A stretch of DNA of 64,000 nucleotides from Desulfobacteraceae bacterium UBA2174 (GTDB lineage: Bacteria; Desulfobacterota; Desulfobacteria; Desulfobacterales; UBA2174). Both the position numbers and the translations under genes were made by a program. The stretch is taken from NCBI GenBank assembly GCA_002327445.1, contig DCWA01000026.1:1-64000 (forward strand), read 5' to 3'. The notes below the pieces were generated by a model. The model saw nothing but the letters and a program-made list of their open reading frames with translations, was not told the origin of the DNA and ran no database searches. This document shows, piece by piece, positions 59,772-64,000 of this stretch (positions are counted from its first letter, which is position 1; every line of letters begins with the position of its first letter).

Positions 59772-61406
59772 ATGGATCTAGACACACCCAACATGCTCGA
59801 CTATGAAAAGGAATACGCCGCCTTCAAGTGGAACGTGCCGGAGTATTTCAACTTCGCCGGCGAAGTGATCGACAAGTGGGCCAAGGATCCGCAGAAGCTG
59901 GCGCTTTGGTGGGTGGACGACGCGGGCCACGAGGTCAAGAAGACCTATGCCGACCTCAGCCGCGCCTCGCGTCAGTTGTGCAACCTGATGAAGGCCGAAG
60001 GCGTCAAACAGGACGACGTGGTGATGGTGATCCTGCCGCGCAACCTTGAATGGTGGGAATCCTTCACCGCCTGCATCCGCATGGGGGCGGTCATCTCCCC
60101 GGGCACCACCCAGCTCACCGCCAAGGACATCAAGTACCGCCTGCTGGAGTCCGGCGCCACCTGCCTTATCACCAACCCGGCCCTGGCGGCCAAAACGGAC
60201 GAGGTGGCCGCCGAATGCCCCAAACTCAAGAGCAAGATCGTCATCACCGAGCCGCGCGCCGGATGGACCTTCTACACCGATGCGGTGGCGGCGGCCTCCG
60301 ACAAGTTTGAAACCGTCAAGACCCGCAGCGACGACCGGTGTATCCTCTACTTCACCTCCGGGACCACCGGGATGCCCAAGATGACGCTGCACACCCACGC
60401 CACCTACCCCATCGGCCACATCGTCACCGGCAAGTACTGGCTGGATCTCAAGCCGGCCGACCTGCACTGGAATATCAGCGACACCGGCTGGGCCAAGGCC
60501 GCCTGGAGCAGCTACTTCGGGCCCATCAACATGGGGGCGGGACAGTTCGTGCACCACACCGACCGCTTCGATCCGGTCAAGACCCTGGAACTGCTGTCCA
60601 AGTACCCGGTGACCACCATGTGCGGGGCGCCCACCATCTACCGCATGCTCGTGCTCCAGGATTTGAGCAAGTTCAAGTTCGCCACCCTGCGTCACTGCGT
60701 GGGGGCCGGCGAGCCGCTCAACCCGGAGGTCATCGAAATCTGGAAAAAGGCCACCGGCCTGACGATCCGCGACGGCTACGGCCAGACCGAGACCGTCTGC
60801 ATCTGCGGCAGCTTCCGCTGCCTGCCGCCGCGCTTCGGCTCCATGGGCAAGCCAATGCCGGGTTTCAAGATCGCCGTGATCGATGAAAACGCCCAGCCCC
60901 TGCCCCCCAATACCGAAGGCGACCTGGCGGTGTGCATTAAACCCGAGCGGCCGGTGGGTCTGCTCAAGGAGTACTGGAACGATCCCCAGCGTACCGCTGC
61001 GAGCGTTCGCGGCGACTATTATCTGACCGGCGATCGCGCCTACATCGACAAGGACGGCTATGTCTGGTTCGTGGGCCGGGCCGACGATGTCATCCTGACC
61101 TCCGGCTACCGCATCGGTCCCTTCGAGGTGGAGAGCGCCCTGATCGAGCACGACGCCGTTGCCGAGTCGGCGGTGGTCTCCAGCCCGGACGAGACCCGCG
61201 GCGAGATCGTCAAGGCCTTCGTCATTCTCGCCCCGGGCTACGAGCCGTCGGATGCCCTGGTGAAGGAGCTGCAGGACTACGTCAAGAAAGCCACCGCGCC
61301 GTACAAGTACCCGCGCAAGATCGAGTTTGTCACGGAGCTGCCCAAGACCGTTTCCGGCAAGATCCGGCGCATCGACCTGCGCGACAAGGAGTGGGGCCGC
61401 AAGTAG
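59772..61406 (+). CDS. AMP-forming acyl-CoA synthetase (medium-chain/ACSM-like)
   Basis: A 544-residue ANL-superfamily ligase activating a carboxylic acid to its acyl-CoA with ATP. The P-loop is YFTSGTTGMPKM, the adenylate motif is DGYGQTETV, the hinge and GDRAYIDKDGYVWFVGR follow, and the catalytic lysine is in TVSGKIRRIDL near residue 528. The opening NFAGEVIDKWA resembles medium-chain acyl-CoA synthetases. It is followed by two symporter genes, suggesting import and activation of the same acid. AAGGAGG precedes it. Confidence 0.92.
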   Translation: MDLDTPNMLDYEKEYAAFKWNVPEYFNFAGEVIDKWAKDPQKLALWWVDDAGHEVKKTYADLSRASRQLCNLMKAEGVKQDDVVMVILPRNLEWWESFTACIRMGAVISPGTTQLTAKDIKYRLLESGATCLITNPALAAKTDEVAAECPKLKSKIVITEPRAGWTFYTDAVAAASDKFETVKTRSDDRCILYFTSGTTGMPKMTLHTHATYPIGHIVTGKYWLDLKPADLHWNISDTGWAKAAWSSYFGPINMGAGQFVHHTDRFDPVKTLELLSKYPVTTMCGAPTIYRMLVLQDLSKFKFATLRHCVGAGEPLNPEVIEIWKKATGLTIRDGYGQTETVCICGSFRCLPPRFGSMGKPMPGFKIAVIDENAQPLPPNTEGDLAVCIKPERPVGLLKEYWNDPQRTAASVRGDYYLTGDRAYIDKDGYVWFVGRADDVILTSGYRIGPFEVESALIEHDAVAESAVVSSPDETRGEIVKAFVILAPGYEPSDALVKELQDYVKKATAPYKYPRKIEFVTELPKTVSGKIRRIDLRDKEWGRK

Positions 61407-61512
61407 CGTGCGGCTTTGCCGGGCCGGGGCGGCCGTGGGGGCGCCCCGGCCCAAGACTTCCCCGGCCGCCAACCGACGGCGGGGGAAACCACGAGACGAG
61501 AGGGAGGTGTGC

Positions 61513-61824
61513 ATGAATACCAAGGAGAAGCTCTACAAGAAAGAGATCCGCATCACCATCGTCTTTACCCTGTTGTTGCTGCTCATGGCCCACAGCGCAT
61601 CGCTGTTTGTGCTGTTTCCCGGGATGCGGAGCACGGTGACGGCAACCGGGGTCGAAGGCGGTTTCGGGGGCTTTCCGGTCCAGTATATCGTCCCCATTTT
61701 GCTCGGCTGGTTCGGCCTGGCCATCGTCTGTTCCATCATGGCCGTGGTCTGCAACAAGTTCGACGACGAGATGGAACAGCTGGCCGCCGAAACCAAGGCC
61801 GGCCGAACCCGCGAAACGGCCTAA
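61513..61824 (+). CDS. Small membrane subunit of a sodium:solute symporter
   Basis: A 103-residue protein with two membrane helices (about 15-35 and 55-80) and a basic/acidic C-tail. It fits the two-TM accessory proteins (DUF485/DUF4212-like) found directly before SSS symporters, though a specific family cannot be assigned. It lies 13 bp before the symporter and after AGGGAGG. Exact family uncertain. Confidence 0.75.
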   Translation: MNTKEKLYKKEIRITIVFTLLLLLMAHSASLFVLFPGMRSTVTATGVEGGFGGFPVQYIVPILLGWFGLAIVCSIMAVVCNKFDDEMEQLAAETKAGRTRETA

Positions 61825-61837
61825 AGGAGGGGATCCC

Positions 61838-63469
61838 ATGAAATATGTTCTCGACAATGTTTGGATCGGTCTCTTCATGGTGGTGGTCCTGTTCGCCTGC
61901 TTCTATTATGTGGGCTGGTGGTCCAGCCGCAAGACCTCCAGCGAGGAAGACTTCTACGCCGCCGGGTTTTCCATCGGCCCGGTGACCAACGGATTGGCCA
62001 TGGCCGCCACCTGGGCTTCGCTGGCGACTTTCATGGGGGTTATCGCCCTGATCCAGAAGCTGCAGGTGCCCTTCGTCTACCTGTGGATCCAGTGGTCTAT
62101 TTCCATTCCCCTGCTCACCCTGCTCTACGGCACCAGCCTGCGGCGCATGAAGGCCTTCACCCCGGCCAGCTTCATCAAGGTACGCTATGGCAACGTGGCC
62201 GCCATCTGCGTGGTGGCCTGGATGTGCCTGGTGATGGTGATGTATGCCCTGGGCCAGATGATCGGCCTGGGGCAGGCCTTCGAAATGCTCTTCGGCGTGT
62301 CCTACAACACGGCCCTCATCGTGGCCGGCATCGCCACGGTGGGCTTCATCACCATGGGCGGGATGTACGGTGCCTCCTACAACGCCGCCTTCCAGATGGT
62401 GGTGATGACCATCGCCATGGTGGCACCCATGGGAGCCATCATGAAGCAGATGGGTGCTTCGGGCTGGTGGTTTCCGCCCTTGCTCTACGGGGATATGGTG
62501 CCCAAGATGCTGGCGGTCATCCCCACCTTCTTCGACATGAAGTACGACTTCCGCTGGTACTTCGCCCTGATCCCGGCCTTCACCCTGGGGCCCGTGGCCC
62601 TGCCGCATCTGGCCATGCGGGTGTTCACCTCCTCCAGCGTCAAGAGCGCCCGCTGGGCCGTGGTGTGGTTCGCTATCTTTTTGGGCCTGCTCTTCTCCGG
62701 CACCTACGTAGCCGGTTTCGCCGGCAACTACTTCCGCGCCACCACCGGCAACATCATCGAGAAGGCCGACCAGACCATCCTGGTGCTCAATGTCTTCTAC
62801 AACCCCACCATCGTGGCGGCCTTCGTCATGGGCGGCGCCCTGGCGGCCGGCCTGTCCACCATCGGCGGCAACCTGATGGCCATCGCCGGCCTGGTGGGCA
62901 ACGACCTGCTGGGGATTATCGCTCCCGACATGGACCGCAAGGGCAAGATGCGCTGGGGGTACATCGCCCTGGGGCTCGGCGGGGTGGCCGCCATCCTGCT
63001 GGCTTTCAAACCGCCGGCATTTCTCGTGACCTCGATCCTCTGGGCCTTCGGTCTGATGGCTTGCACCGCCAGCCCCGGCATCCTGCTGGGGGTGTGGTGG
63101 AAAGAGGCCAACAAGCTGGCCCTGATCATTTCTTCAACGATTTGCGGAGTTCTCTATATCGTCATCTCGCCCCACGTGCTCAAGGGGATCGTCATCGGCA
63201 AGGGGCTGGCGGCCGCGTTGGGGATGAGCGGCGGAATGGTGACCGTGCCCCTGAGCTTCGGCCTGTTCATCATCCTGTCCATGATCTTCAACCGCATGGA
63301 GGCGCTCAAGGCCTACGCGCCCACCCTGGCCGACAAGCAGCTCATCGACCGGATCCACGGCTGGGGCGAGGAATACGAAGAGAGCCGCTACCAGAGCACC
63401 CTGTGGCCCCTGGTGGCGGTGGCGGTCTGCGCCGTTGTCATGATCTGGGGTTTGCAGCCCTGGAGCTGA
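61838..63469 (+). CDS. Sodium:solute symporter (SSS family, acetate/organic-acid type)
   Basis: A 543-residue membrane transporter with about 12-13 hydrophobic segments. SSS motifs include the unwound-helix region (YAAGFSIGPVTNGLAMAAT) and GGALAAGLSTIGGNLMAIAG, as in ActP-type acetate permeases. It probably imports the acid activated by the neighbouring acyl-CoA synthetase. A perfect UUCG-loop hairpin terminator follows at 63512. Confidence 0.92.
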   Translation: MKYVLDNVWIGLFMVVVLFACFYYVGWWSSRKTSSEEDFYAAGFSIGPVTNGLAMAATWASLATFMGVIALIQKLQVPFVYLWIQWSISIPLLTLLYGTSLRRMKAFTPASFIKVRYGNVAAICVVAWMCLVMVMYALGQMIGLGQAFEMLFGVSYNTALIVAGIATVGFITMGGMYGASYNAAFQMVVMTIAMVAPMGAIMKQMGASGWWFPPLLYGDMVPKMLAVIPTFFDMKYDFRWYFALIPAFTLGPVALPHLAMRVFTSSSVKSARWAVVWFAIFLGLLFSGTYVAGFAGNYFRATTGNIIEKADQTILVLNVFYNPTIVAAFVMGGALAAGLSTIGGNLMAIAGLVGNDLLGIIAPDMDRKGKMRWGYIALGLGGVAAILLAFKPPAFLVTSILWAFGLMACTASPGILLGVWWKEANKLALIISSTICGVLYIVISPHVLKGIVIGKGLAAALGMSGGMVTVPLSFGLFIILSMIFNRMEALKAYAPTLADKQLIDRIHGWGEEYEESRYQSTLWPLVAVAVCAVVMIWGLQPWS

Positions 63470-63511
63470 TGGGCAGTCGATCACCATGCCGATTGTGACC
63501 GTTGTGACCGC

Positions 63512-63535
63512 AAAGGGAGGCTTCGGCCTCCCTTT
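63512..63535 (+). terminator. Rho-independent terminator after the symporter gene
   Basis: AAAGGGAGGC, loop TTCG, GCCTCCCTTT: a perfect 10-bp stem with a stable tetraloop. The trailing T run is part of the stem only, so it may also need Rho. Confidence 0.8.
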
Positions 63536-63642
63536 GCCATGGCGCCGGCCGGCGTTTTGCGGTACCATCCACGCCGATGGACGGCAGATGAAAGAGACAT
63601 CGCCGACATGAATTCCGACCACAAATCATTCGGAAGGCGCCC

Positions 63643-64000
63643 ATGACTTATTTCACCGACATGATGGCCGTATTGCGTCTGGATGCGAGCGTCTGGACCC
63701 GGATCGCGCCGAGCAGGAAGGTGCTCTACTACACCATGGCCAACGTGCTGAGCCTCGGTCTGATCTACGGTTTGTCGGTGCTGGTGTTCGGCCGGCGGCT
63801 GCTGGAGCCGGGGGCCACCTTCAACCCTTTGCTCATCATGATGGTGGGCGTCTCGGTGGCGTTTCTCGTCCATGGGGGGGCGGCGCTCTACATCTGGATG
63901 TTTTGCCGCGGCATCGGGGGAACCGCGGCTTTTTTCCCGTTCTATTTTCATGTCGGCGTGGCCGCCATCGGGTTCTGGTTCGCCGCTCCGGCCGTGGCCC
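63643..64000 (+). CDS. Membrane protein, truncated by the window edge (possible Yip1-family)
   Basis: The first 119 residues of a protein with at least three hydrophobic helices (LSLGLIYGLSVLVF, LLIMMVGVSVAFLV, VGVAAIGFWFA). The amphipathic start and helix spacing suggest a Yip1-type membrane protein, but this is a weak guess. GGAAGG precedes ATG 63643. The remainder is outside the window. Confidence 0.55.
   Translation, partial: MTYFTDMMAVLRLDASVWTRIAPSRKVLYYTMANVLSLGLIYGLSVLVFGRRLLEPGATFNPLLIMMVGVSVAFLVHGGAALYIWMFCRGIGGTAAFFPFYFHVGVAAIGFWFAAPAVA

Overview
The window is about 64 kb of GC-rich DNA with strong third-position GC bias. It reads as a chromosome segment of an anaerobic, Gram-negative bacterium, most likely a sulfate reducer of the Desulfobacterota (Desulfobacterales-like; this placement is inference). 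The evidence is an LPS/Kdo gene block, a 2-oxoacid:ferredoxin oxidoreductase, and a dense oxygen-defence cluster (rubrerythrin, desulfoferrodoxin, rubredoxins, a rubredoxin:oxygen-oxidoreductase-type flavodiiron protein, a small multiheme cytochrome c and a DVU0298-type HEAT protein).

Layout. 1-4.2 kb (minus strand): the end of a type I restriction-modification locus, with a frameshifted ORF at the window edge, an AlbA-less RecG-like ATP-binding protein and hsdM. hsdM carries an in-frame DUF559 (Vsr-like) endonuclease domain bounded by GC-rich repeats. The locus lies directly downstream of tRNA-Leu(GAG) and has its own promoter and a terminator-like leader. 4.2-13.6 kb (minus): one long close-packed gene string kdsA-kdsC-lptC-lptA-lptB-rpoN-hpf-ptsN-rapZ-EIIA(Man)-gap-tpiA-secG-tRNA-Leu, joining Kdo synthesis, LPS export, sigma-54 and PTS-Ntr regulation, and triose metabolism. 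13.8-22.0 kb (plus): M23 peptidase, a DUF39 homocysteine-synthesis protein, thpR-recA-alaS and an unusual PlsC-type acyltransferase. 22.1-28.1 kb (minus): DedA protein, plant-type DapB, a MurU-AmgK-like fusion and PlsB; a NamZ-like muramidase follows at 28.9-30.1 kb, suggesting cell-wall recycling.

30.3-44.7 kb (plus): a P-loop NTPase with korDABC, cmk-rpsA, sppA, guaB, dnaE and a DegT aminotransferase; a YciO-type gene is on the minus strand. 44.7-46.2 kb has no believable gene. It holds two diverged ~540-bp direct repeats, each with a long inverted repeat. 46.2-51.4 kb: DUF2156 protein, YqgE, a GMC oxidoreductase with a CX2CX2CX3C motif, and an MBL RNase-like protein. 51.4-52.3 kb is a nest of small repeats, including a MITE-like element with a perfect 11-bp terminal inverted repeat, ending in an AT-rich stretch that precedes the oxygen-defence cluster (52.3-58.6 kb). 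The window closes with PsiE, a Nudix hydrolase, an acyl-CoA synthetase, a two-component sodium:solute symporter and a truncated membrane protein gene.

Most of the window is ordinary core genome. The points most worth following are the DUF559 cassette inside hsdM, the 45-kb repeat array, the MurU-AmgK fusion with NamZ, and the novel or small members of the oxygen-defence cluster. All statements come from reading the sequence; no database search was run.
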